The notes beneath the pieces are model-generated. The model worked only from the letters and a program-made list of their open reading frames with translations. It ran no database searches and had not been told where the DNA came from. A program made the position numbers and the translations under genes. Positions 55,755 to 64,000 of a stretch of 64,000 nucleotides of DNA are shown one piece after another. How positions within the stretch are numbered: the first letter of the stretch is position 1; each line of letters begins with the position of its first letter. This DNA comes from Symbiodinium natans (taxonomy: Eukaryota > Sar > Dinophyceae > Suessiales > Symbiodiniaceae): contig CAJNDS010002391.1 in the NCBI GenBank assembly GCA_905221605.1, positions 186,001-250,000 of the forward strand, written 5' to 3'.

Positions 55755-58700
55755 GCTCTCACTGTATTCTGTGAGCGCACACGTCTGCGCGTGTGTCCTT
55801 TGTATAAAGCACCACGCCCATGGCTGTGAGTTGCCAAACGAAGCTACGAGAGGGAGGTATGGCAGAAGTTGAATGGAACGGTATGCTTGTGTATCGGCAA
55901 AACAAGAATAGCACGTCCGTTGGCACGTCCTAGCCGCAAAGCAGGCTGTGCGGTTGAATCCGAGGAGGGGTTTCGTATCTATAGTCATCTAGAGACACAG
56001 CCCAAAGATTGCAACGTGTGTGGCATGTGCAGTCGTTGCCCCTTTTGGTAAGATGGCTTAGCTAAGTGTGTTTCCTTTGAAATCTGCCATGCACATAAAC
56101 TTAGAATGGGATCAAAGATTGCCTTTGTGGATTCGCTGATGCCCCAAGACATTAACGTTCACAAGTCTTGGAGCAACGTGCTTGTCGGAGCCAATCTCCG
56201 TGTGAGGGTGTGGCTGTGGGTGTGGGCGGGCGTGTGAGTGTTGGGCTATGCATCCAGTCTTGTCCGACTCACTGAGGTCGTGTCCTGCTTGGCGAGCATC
56301 ATCCAGACACTTTGAGTATCATCTTCGGTATCGCAGATCTGAAAAGAATGCAGGGCCAGTATGCGGAGTCAGAGCCTCTATATCGAGACAGCTTGGCCAA
56401 GCGCCATGAGCTTAGACAAGCTTAGGACATGCAAGCGCCACGTGCTTTATTTTCTTGTTTCTCTTGCTTATCTTGCTTCTTTCATCTTGTCTTATCTGGT
56501 CGACCACCAAGTCCAAGCCAAAGTGGGTGAGTCACATCCAATGGCCGGAACCAACATGATTAACCTGGCTATCGTTTTACGACAGCTGGGCAAAGAGGAG
56601 GAGGCCGAGATGATGTATCGCAAGGCCCTCGTTCATTGCCGGGGCCTTGGAAAGCGTAGAAGGGTGCACTCTCGCAAGTCTGGACATGCAGTGTTGGCAG
56701 ATTTGGAATTTGTTTCTCCTGTACGGCCGCGTGGCTTTGGTTGCTTTTGTTTTTGTCCCCGGTGCTCGAGACACCATCGCTGCCAGCAATGCTGCAGCTT
56801 CTTGTATACAAGCACACCCCCAACACGCACACTACCCGAGTATTGGCTGTTCTGGGACGGACTGGTAGGCTTCAAGAAGGTCACTGTCAAGTTGCCGGGC
56901 GCGGACCGTGAAAGCGATATGACCTCGGAAGGATCCCGGAAGCAAGAACCAGAAGCAGACTACATGGGGCCGCGCCCATCAGCATAAACGATGTGAGCTC
57001 AGCACCCACGTGAGAAGAGGGAGCCATAAGGAGCCTGTGTCTGGGAACCAAAGGCAACGCTGGGCCACAGCAGGGCAGAGTTTGATATCAAGTCCCGACG
57101 CCCATGCCTTGCCGTACCCGTGCCTGCATCCCCAAACAACTTTGCGGGATAAGCGTCCGAGTCTGCCGATGAAATTGTCTTAGGTCGCACGAACATGGGC
57201 GAGTGCGGGGTGAACACCCTCACCTGCATGCACAACCTGGCTTCACTTCTGGCAAGCCGGGGCCAAGTTGAGGAAGCGGTGGCATTAGAGGCCGAGTGCC
57301 TGGCAAAGCGCCGCGAGCTCAGACACATCCTGAGCTGCCATGGAGGGGTTTTCGGTCTAACATGGGGTTGAGAGTTCTCAGGGTTTGCAGTCAGATTCTA
57401 GCAGGGTTCGGCCTTGATGTCGGCATATTGAAATGAGGAACTGAGAGATCGGGGCTGAGATCGGACAGTTCTGGGCGACTCACACCGCCACACCATGTTC
57501 AGCATGAACGCCCTGGGAATGCTGCACAAGAGCCAGGGCCAGCTGGAGAAGGCAGAGCTGCTGTTGCGCGAGGCTGCGGAGAAGCGCCGTGACCTTACTT
57601 TGCCGCAAATGGGCTGCTCAGAGTTGGACGCCGAACGTGCGCAACGCCGCTCCCCTGCTGAGGCCAGGCCAACTTGGGCGTGGCCCACCCGGAGACGGTC
57701 CGCAGCATCGGCAATCTCGGGACAATTTTGGAAAGCCAAGGGAAGCTGACCGAAGCGGAGCAGCTGATTCGCCAGGCGTTGGATACATGCCATGGCCTCG
57801 GGGCAGGTTTAGGATTAGGGTCCAGAGGCATTCTTGAGCGGCAGTGAGGCCGGACGGTGCTGGGCGACGTGCACCCGGACACCTTCACCAGCACATCCCA
57901 TCTTGTGGGTGTATTGCAGAGTCAAGGCAAGCTCCAGGAAGCTCAAGACTTGGAGCGTGAGATGATCGACAGATGCCGCGCAGTTGCAGCAGAGCTGACG
58001 GGGGAGGGCAGCTCGTGTGTCTAAGGGTCCCCGGCATAAGCACAACCGATGGAACCCCCGAGGCCTTAGCCGAGGCTAGCTAGTCCTTGCCCTGCTTCAC
58101 ATGACGCAGTATAGTTGTTCTCGAGGTGGAACACATCTTTCTGTTCGTTGTGATGGCAGAATGCACGTGAACTATAAAATCGACCGGCAGGCTTTTCGGG
58201 GCCCCAGCTCCCTCATCCAACAATCGCTGGTGAAACTTCTTACTCGCATAAGGACCATAACGTTTGGCAGCTGTTTCAGAGGCCGGAACCAGATGGGCGA
58301 GATGGGCCCGACTCAGCTCAGCATTCTGAGCAACATTGCGATGCGGTGGTATACGAACGGAATGTTGGAGGAGGCAGAGCCACTAACACGAGAGGTTCTG
58401 GAGAGCCGTCGCGAGCTTACGACGAGTCGAAGTGGAGACATGTATTTGTTGAGCTGTTCTAGACGTACGTAGCTGCCTGTAGCACTGAGGGATACTGAGG
58501 GCTTGGAGCATTGGCTTGCGTGTTCATAGCCGGCCTTGCATAGTTCTTTGCAGTGCTTTGCAGCCAGCCTCTTAGCCTTCATGCATCTTCCTGCGCTAGC
58601 CGGTAAGGTCGAGCCATCCAAGGCGCTGCGAACCCCAACACGCTGATCAGCCTCAACAATCTCGCAGAGTTACTTCGCGTAAAGGGCGAGTTGCTGGAGT

Positions 58701-60213
58701 CCGAGCGGCTGTACTTCGAGCTGATGGAGACGTGCCCTGTGCTCAGCTGCGTGTCGTTGTAAGTAACGCTGCTTGTCGGCTTGGGGAAGTTTAGGGAGGT
58801 GTTCGAGAACGTCAGAGAGTCCTGGTTCACAAAGGTTGGAGGGTGAATGAGGGGAGCTCACCCATGAGCAAACTTTTCAAACAAAACCCGCCATGACCCG
58901 TCCGGCCATGTGCCCCATTTTTCAGGACTGTAACCTGTCTGGTGCCCAAATCTCCACCAAATCCTAATTGGGAAGGTTTTCTTCTCAATTTCCCTGGGCG
59001 TGCCTAGGCCAGACAGCTCTGGGCGAGTCGCACTGGCTCACCCACCGGAGCTGGAACAACTTCGCAAGGCCCGAGAGTTCTGGGCTGGGGCAGCTCAAAG
59101 GCGGTTGTTACGGTGTTGGAGGGCTCCGTCAAGAACACAACCCTGGAGCCTTCCTAAGTCCTGAGCCCTTAGGAAGTGTAACCTGTGAACCGACGTAAAG
59201 TCCTGAAGCCATCTGAAGCCCCGCCCCATGAAGTGCAGCGTCCTGCTTAGTCCAAACCCTGAGGCTCCGCCGGGACCAAGGTCAAGTGCAGGAGTCAGAG
59301 GCCTACTTCCGCCGCGCTCTTGCAAAACGCACCGGGCTGAGTGCATCTGAGGGCCGGAGATCTCTGGGGTGCTCAGTTCATGGCTTCTTTGAGGTTCCTA
59401 AGCCAAGACGCAAACCTTCAACCCAGCGCAATGCCGGCCCGCACCGAACGGATGTGGGATCTGTCGCAGTACTTGTCCTGCTTATCTGCTTGAGGTAGTA
59501 GGCAAAACTTGCTGTAGGAGGTGGGAGCCCATTGTTAGATTCTGGGGGTTACTGGGTTTGGGTCGACAAAGAAGTTGGAAGGAGCTTTTCGTGTTCCCGA
59601 TGTTCAATGTGAACTTGCAACGGCACAATCTGGTCCTCAACCTAAGTGGATCCCACGGTGGATCTTCCATGGCTGAGGCCAGGCCCTCCTGGGCGAGTCT
59701 CACGCCGACACCCTCGTCCTTGGCCTGCAGTGGCAACTTCCGTCCCTGATTGAACTCTTAAGCGCTTTGGTTATTGGCCGAAAGCCCTACAGAGAAACGC
59801 GCCCCAAGATGCCCTGCAAACTCTCCGCGTCTCTTTGGGCCTCTCAGGTCACGATGCGCGAGCTCGCCAAGCTCCTCAGTGCCCAGAGTCGACTCTCAGA
59901 AGCCGAGGCGATGCTGCGAGAGGCCTTGCGTTGCCAGGTTCCCAGTTGTGGCCTGCGCAGGCACTAGGGAAGGCTTCAGACCGTTTAGGGAAGGATGGGA
60001 AGGCTGAGTCCTTGTGATTTTGTGGAATGCAGCCCGTCATGTTTCCTCTGAGGCCAGGTCTCGCTGGGTGAGAGCCATCCTGATGTGCTGAAAGACCGGG
60101 AAAGCCTGGCGGCGGTCTTGGAGAAGCAGCGGAACCTGGAGAAATCCCGAGAGCCAGAGCCCGGTAGCTGGTGGCGCCGGCCGTGGAGGCAGCGCGCGCT
60201 CGCGGGCGCCTGA
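49300..60213 (+). CDS. TPR protein (kinesin-light-chain/nephrocystin-3 type) with N-terminal ART/PARP-like domain, ~20 exons
   Basis: A spliced gene for a protein of about 880 residues. Exons 1-3 give an ADP-ribosyltransferase-like region; exon 4 carries a linker and TPR 1; the rest encodes 13 more full 42-residue TPRs and a partial last one, ending in TGA at 60211-60213. Exons: ~49300-49694/7, 49795-49852, 49955-~50086, 50353-50619, 50817-50933, 51630-51755, 52807-52932, 56277-56402, 56512-56637, 57184-57309, 57460-57585, 57663-57788, 57849-57974, 58282-58407, 58608-58733, 59008-59068, 59264-59328, 59678-59715, 59848-59932, 60053-60213. Introns between TPRs are phase 1 and cut codon 39 of the repeat; all joins keep frame. 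Fifteen of nineteen donors are GC, four GT. TPR superhelices bind peptides or proteins; the partner is unknown. The true first exon is uncertain. Confidence 0.9.
50172..50208. repeat. TG microsatellite in TPR-gene intron 3
   Basis: About 18 TG units between exons 3 and 4 (intron ~50087-50352). Confidence 0.95.
50353..50619 (+). CDS. TPR gene exon 4: linker and first TPR
   Basis: Begins after CGCAG with EDYKGRAVHHNRDVWVI, which closes the N-terminal domain, then continues LEKLKRRLGSNHEETLDCT and FRGRNPEAEELYRECL. The last base is the first base of repeat codon 39, followed by a GCC donor, the same site used by nearly all later exons. Confidence 0.88.
50817..52932 (+). CDS. TPR gene: exons for TPR 2-4
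   Basis: 50817-50933 (117 bp) encodes HITMLNLAIVLQAQGMVDEA and is three codons short at its start, where the LGE motif should be. 51630-51755 (126 bp) encodes NTLINIGGLATVLLSRGQLE. 52807-52932 (126 bp) encodes LGDSHLETVWSSLQLG and GKFKEAEQLLNEGLDK. Donors are GC, GC and GT. The introns are long (696, 1051 and 3344 bp) and carry poly-G and dinucleotide tracts. Confidence 0.85.
51237..51265. repeat. Poly-G run of 29 in TPR-gene intron 5
   Basis: An uninterrupted run of 29 G, followed by AGGGGGG. Likely to form G-quadruplexes and prone to length error in sequencing. Confidence 0.85.
52994..53078. repeat. TG microsatellite in TPR-gene intron 7
   Basis: About 85 bp of TG repeats with one GC interruption near 53034. 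Confidence 0.95.
53406..53440. repeat. Poly-G run of 35 in TPR-gene intron 7
   Basis: Thirty-five consecutive G within a wider G-rich block (53370-53450). Its length should be treated as approximate. Confidence 0.8.
54361..54540. repeat. 10-bp minisatellite (GAGGAGCGGC type), 18 units
   Basis: Eighteen 10-bp units in perfect register: GAGGAGCGGC, GGGGAGCGGC, GCGGAGCGGC and close variants. It lies in TPR-gene intron 7. Arg/Gly/Ala-rich frames across it are artefacts. Confidence 0.97.
55031..55190. repeat. 10-bp minisatellite (GCTCCCCACA type), about 16 units
   Basis: About sixteen units of GCTCCCCACA with one slipped unit near 55091, followed by decayed GCGCCCCACA-like units to about 55240. 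Also inside intron 7; it has a different unit and opposite strand bias from the array at 54361-54540. Confidence 0.95.
55600..55775. repeat. CT microsatellite with a duplicated 106-bp module
   Basis: Two CT-rich runs are each preceded by the same segment, GAGTCATTGTGTCCAAGTGC, at 55583 and 55689, so a 106-bp block was duplicated in tandem. The Leu/Ser and Arg/Glu frames are artefacts. Confidence 0.92.
56277..58733 (+). CDS. TPR gene: exons for TPR 5-12, each exactly 126 bp
   Basis: Eight exons (56277, 56512, 57184, 57460, 57663, 57849, 58282 and 58608, each 126 bp) encode one 42-residue TPR apiece, for example LGEHHPDTLSIIFGIADLK, SMNALGMLHKSQGQLEKAEL, LESQGKLTEAEQLIRQALD and NTLISLNNLAELLRVKGE. 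Acceptors are AG|G in six; 56512 has AG|T and 57460 has AG|A. Donors are GC except GT at 58408. Intron lengths within the block run from 60 to 546 bp. The LG(E/D)xHPxT start and xEAExLxREAL motif identify the kinesin-light-chain/NPHP3 subclass. Confidence 0.92.
59008..60213 (+). CDS. TPR gene: split TPR 13 and 14, partial TPR 15 and stop
   Basis: TPR 13 is split between 59008-59068 (LGESHWLTHRSWNNFA) and 59264-59328 (DQGQVQESEAYFRRALAK) by a phase-2 intron. TPR 14 is split between 59678-59715 (LLGESHADTL) and 59848-59932 (VTMRELAKLLSAQSRLSEAE) by a phase-0 intron and is one codon short. The last exon, 60053-60213, encodes LGESHPDVLKDRESLAAVLE, degenerates into a basic Trp/Arg-rich tail and stops at TGA 60211-60213. 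Confidence 0.87.
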
Positions 60214-63200
60214 CGCACCTGACGCGGGCACGCGAGCACCATTGGATCTGAGACGCTGTGAGGGATGTCTGTCGCCACAGCCCCAGGTCTTGCATGGCCT
60301 ACTCTGCTCATTTTTAAATGGAAACCTCAATTCTCTGATTGCAATGTGAAGAATTCGGCCACCGGGCCGACCGCTGCCCACAAGTTGGTAAAATGTGGCC
60401 GAGGCCGGAAGCAGTTTTCCGAGCTTAGATAAGCTCCGAGGTGCATGAGATTCCATGAGGCCTCCGTCATGTGGATCCATCATATCAGCTGGAGAAGGGG
60501 ACTACACAAATTGAGGGTTTGGGTTGTGACCGAAATGTTGTCTTTTGGAACCTAGGTCCCGGTGTTAGTTTGACAAAACGAGAGACCCTGGGGATGATGG
60601 GGGGGGGGGGGTTGTGGCAAAGTCCTGGGATGTTCTGTGCGGCTTTGAGGGTGTTCCGCAAGCCTAAGGAGGGGGCGGCCTTTTTCAGGTTTGTTTTGGG
60701 GAGCCCTAGTGCCTTTCTGGCCGTGGTGTGGCTTTTGCAACCTCCTCGCCCCATTTTCATCCAGAAGCAAAAGGCAAGACAGACGACAGTGCCCCTGTAG
60801 GGGGGAGAAGAGACTGCGCCGTGCGAATCGAACGAGGAAGAGAGGACATGAGAGGACCTGTTGGGCTTTGGGGCCTCCGGGGCTATCCCGTCGTCTTTTT
60901 GGTGGGCGGCTTCGTGTTTGGGGGCTGCGGCCTCCCGCATCCTGTGTGGGCTTTCTGGTGCTGTTTGTGGTGTTTTTCGGGAGTTGGGTGTGTCTCGGGG
61001 GGTTAGTTTGCGGCTCCAAAAAACTCACAAGGATATTTGCTTGCGCGGGGCGTTTCAGATGATATCTTGGCAAGCAAGGCTCTCTGAGAATCCGCATACA
61101 AGTTTGTTTTCTAGGCTGGTCTTGAGGGTGTAGGCTTTACGGTTCAAGGGTGCAGGATCCCACATTCGAGCCTCAAAGATCCTTTTAAGCGACCCCGTGA
61201 CTCAGGCTTTGTCGAAGCAAGAACTGCCAGACAAAAAGGGTTGCGCATCTTCAAGCCATGTGTTGATTCATTTGGAGCCGGACATGAATCAGGACGCCTA
61301 GAGCGCCCATCAAGCTCACTTAATCATGTAGCTTAAACTTACACCAACTTGCCTTGCTCCCATCCCCTGCCATTCTGCAGGCACAAGGCTATGGCATGAG
61401 CGTGCACGAAGCCGAATGTATCTCTAGAATGAAGCCGGGAGACCAGTTGGATTCGACACATTTGATGATCATCCTAGCCTTGAGCTCGAAGCCTTGAACT
61501 GAGATCACTTCGTCTATGGGGCGTTTGGCTGTTTTGGCACTTTGGTCCAGCACTGCCGGTGACTTGCATTTGGCGCCGGGCTCAAGCGCAGCCGATTTTC
61601 GTATGCTCTACTGCTGCTGACAGCGTTCCTGGATAGAGGACCGCTCTCAAATCCTCAAACCGTTTCCCCGAAAACCTCAAAGGTCGAAACCATAAACAAT
61701 CTCTAAGCTCCAAATCTCGAACCCCCGAAAGCTTCAGCCTTACTGCCTAAAGCAACGAAGAAGCATACACTCGTCCGCTTAAAAAAAACTCCCAAGTAGC
61801 TCCTGCTTCGTCGTTTCCTGCACAAGAACTCACCTGTTTTCGTCCAATATGGCTGGAAGGGGGGGTGGGGGGGGGGGGGGGTGTAGAGGGCTCCAAGGGA
61901 CAACGCTGCGGGGGGGTGTCGTTTCTTGACGAATTCGCAGCAAACCTCATGGGGCTTCGGACTAAAGGTCGGAAACATCAAGTTTCAGCAGGGTCTTTTC
62001 TTGGGGCAACGGCAGAACTCGCTTCCCCAGAAGAGATCCGTTGGGTGGTTTAGGGTTCATGTCTTGCACATTTTGGGTAGGTCCGTAGGCTCTTGGCAAG
62101 ATTTCCTTAGCTAACAACAGGATCATGTGGTGCCGCCGGGGCCTCAGACGGCAATAACCTTTTGAGAGTGGGGTTTTTGCGCTACGGCGACCAGGCATGC
62201 CAACCTGCTGCTAGTTTTGCCCGGAATCCCAAAGTGGTGAGCCCCAAAGGTTGCGGCCATTGGGGGAAGGGCCTGTGAGGCTTTTGAAGCGTTGACCTGT
62301 CTTTTTACTTCCACGCTAAGAGGCCTCAAGCGTCACCCCAAAAACTCCCAACATCCTCAAGAAGTCAAACCAGCACCCGCACCATCTACATCAGCTGAGA
62401 CAAGCCCGAAGCATGAAGAACACCGAGCGCCTGAGCTGAATCAGCCATAGCTGCCGCAGTCCAGCAATGCCCCACCTTAGGCCCTCAATGCCTCAATTCC
62501 TGAAGCAGACTGGAACATGACAACCATCGGCAAACATGTCGAAACCTACCCTGACTAATACCGAAGAAACAGCGCCCTCAAAGCAGAGGTGTCCTATCTC
62601 TCGTGGCCACCCTCGCTGTGCTTGGACACGCGGATCCAGCGCTTGAGGCCCCCTTGGGGGGAGCGTAGGTGCTGAGAAAGTGTGAAGCTTTGTAAACTGC
62701 TTTTACAGTTTCGCATCTCTTCATGCTCCTGCCCCATGCTCAGCAAGCCCCTATAGTGCACCATAGCCTTGAAGTTTGATCCCGTGAGGTCTGCAGAATC
62801 CCAAGCTTGATGGCAGGGGCAAAAAAAGCAAAGCCCCCTTCAGCTCCACCAAGTGCCCTCGCATGCTCTGGGGGTCCACAAAAAATAGGGAGCGGGAGTA
62901 TGCTAGGGGTTGATGCTGAACTCGGAGAGGACGCCCTGCCGACTCTTCTTGATGATTGCGCCGATGGCAGCTGTGCAGGGTGCTCACATGGTGTGATGGT
63001 GCTGGGCGTCGGTTGAGGGATGTTGAGGGGCTTTTTGGGTTGCTCTTCTCGGGCTCCTTGAGGTCTTGGTGCTTTAAGGACGGAGGACCTTGGATTTCAG
63101 TTTTGTCGGGATGCAAAAAGGTCGGAAGAGTAGCTAGCTGGAGCGCGTTGTAAGGCGTAGCGCCATGTGGACAGACCTCTGAGATGTTGCATATGCCAGC

Positions 63201-64000
63201 TTCACCCAGCATGAAACAGCAACAGCACAGCCTCAAAGCGAAGCTTCCGATGCTAAGTGCTTGGCCTGGCGGCGCTACAATCCAAGCAAATATCGCTAAG
63301 GAGGCTTTGGGCCTGGCACAGCTGCGTGGTGAGCGTCGTGAAGAGGCCGGGTCGATGGCCTTCGCAGGTCGCTGTGCCATGTGGGACATTTCGCCGAACA
63401 TGTGTTTGCGTGCGGTGCCAATATGGCACAAACAGGAGCTGTTGCCCTGCTTCGAATCTGACACCTCTGTCCCAACCGATGTCCAAACAATAGAAGTCGT
63501 GCAAAGAACTTCTCCAACCCTGCAGCCTCTCAAGCACAGACACATCCAATAACCTGGGCAGGAGGATAAGACGCGCCAGCTCGCTGACAGCGAGACGTCG
63601 GCTTGGTGCTCAAAAGAAAGGTCCTCGCACACGCCCCGCCCCCCCCCCCCCCCCCAAGAAAAAAAAAACCTCCGAGCTGATGCTCCCGTAAGGCCGAAGT
63701 CGAAGAGGACTCTGAAGCTGGGCGCCGGTCTCGGCGCGCACGCTCGTATGGTTTTGAGAAGGGAGAAATGAGGGGCATCACGGGGCTCAGGGTTTTTCTG
63801 AGAAAATTCGCGAGTTGAGGGTTTAGTAGGGAGAGTTGGGGGTTCAGCTTTTCACGGCATTTGTGGCCTGAAATGAGTTGAACTCTTTGCTTTGGGCTGT
63901 GAAGATGTGTCCGGTCTCCCGCTGGAAGGGGGTTGCTTTCTCCCTATCCGTGGGCTTCTTTGCACTTCTTTGGCGCATTCTTTTGGCTTTCTCGTCCTTG
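60214..64000. other. Region after the TPR gene, no defined gene
   Basis: G/T-rich and C/A-rich intron-like DNA with poly-G tracts near 60600 and 61865-61880 and a poly-C tract near 63640-63655. Coding-like + strand islands lie near 61381-61440 (AQGYGMSVHEAECISRMKPG), 62905-62980 (GVDAELGEDALPTLLDDC) and 63278-63400 (KEALGLAQLRGERREEAGSM). None can be linked to a start, a stop or a known family. Confidence 0.4.

Noticed and set aside
62751-63632. 293-codon open frame on the - strand
   Set aside because: It begins with GTG, and its composition is unlike protein; the + strand of the same interval looks more coding. Likely chance in G/C-rich DNA.
1-64000. Spliced-leader relics (CCGTAGCCATTTTGGCTCAAG-like)
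   Set aside because: I looked for the 3' part of the leader near the intronless genes and found no convincing match; only partial hits such as GCCATTTTGG near 43513 that lack the rest.

Overview
The window looks like nuclear DNA of a dinoflagellate, most likely a Symbiodiniaceae-type alga. The evidence is many small exons in long G/C-rich introns, splice donors that are mostly GC instead of GT with AG|G acceptors, scattered TTTAGGG/CCCTAAA telomere-like heptamers, dinucleotide and poly-G tracts, and gene families typical of these genomes. No bacterial operons, insertion sequences, CRISPR arrays or rRNA genes were seen. All the well-supported genes are on the + strand.

Layout: (1) 1-1965 is a 539-bp tandem array; beside it, on the - strand, is a coding-like terminal exon related to the repeat unit. 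(2) 2325-3509 is an intronless gene for a secretory-pathway fucosyltransferase-like protein. (3) 3.5-25 kb is mostly non-coding, with microsatellites and short + strand exon-like islands, one ankyrin-like and several helical, that probably belong to genes I cannot identify. (4) About 25.19-39.05 kb is a radial spoke head RSP4/6 gene that I reconstructed from about 20 small exons by matching conserved family blocks and splice phase. (5) 32901-34334, inside an intron of the RSP4/6 gene and on the same strand, is an intronless gene for a ubiquitin-like plus RCC1-like repeat protein. (6) 43.59-46.23 kb is a 213-bp satellite array of about 12 copies. (7) About 49.3-60.2 kb is a 20-exon gene for a TPR protein of the kinesin-light-chain/nephrocystin-3 type, with an N-terminal PARP/ART-like domain. 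Most of its TPRs are encoded by one exon of exactly 126 bp. (8) 60.2-64 kb holds no gene that I can define.

The RSP4/6 product belongs to the flagellar axoneme. The TPR and RCC1-like proteins are probable protein-interaction or signalling factors, and the glycosyltransferase would act in the ER/Golgi. Nothing in the sequence shows that these genes share a pathway. The most interesting signals are the modular exons of the TPR gene, the dominance of GC-AG introns, the G/T-rich starts and C/A-rich ends of the RSP4/6 introns, and the nested intronless gene. All exon boundaries are read by eye from frame continuity and family alignment; none is confirmed by transcripts.
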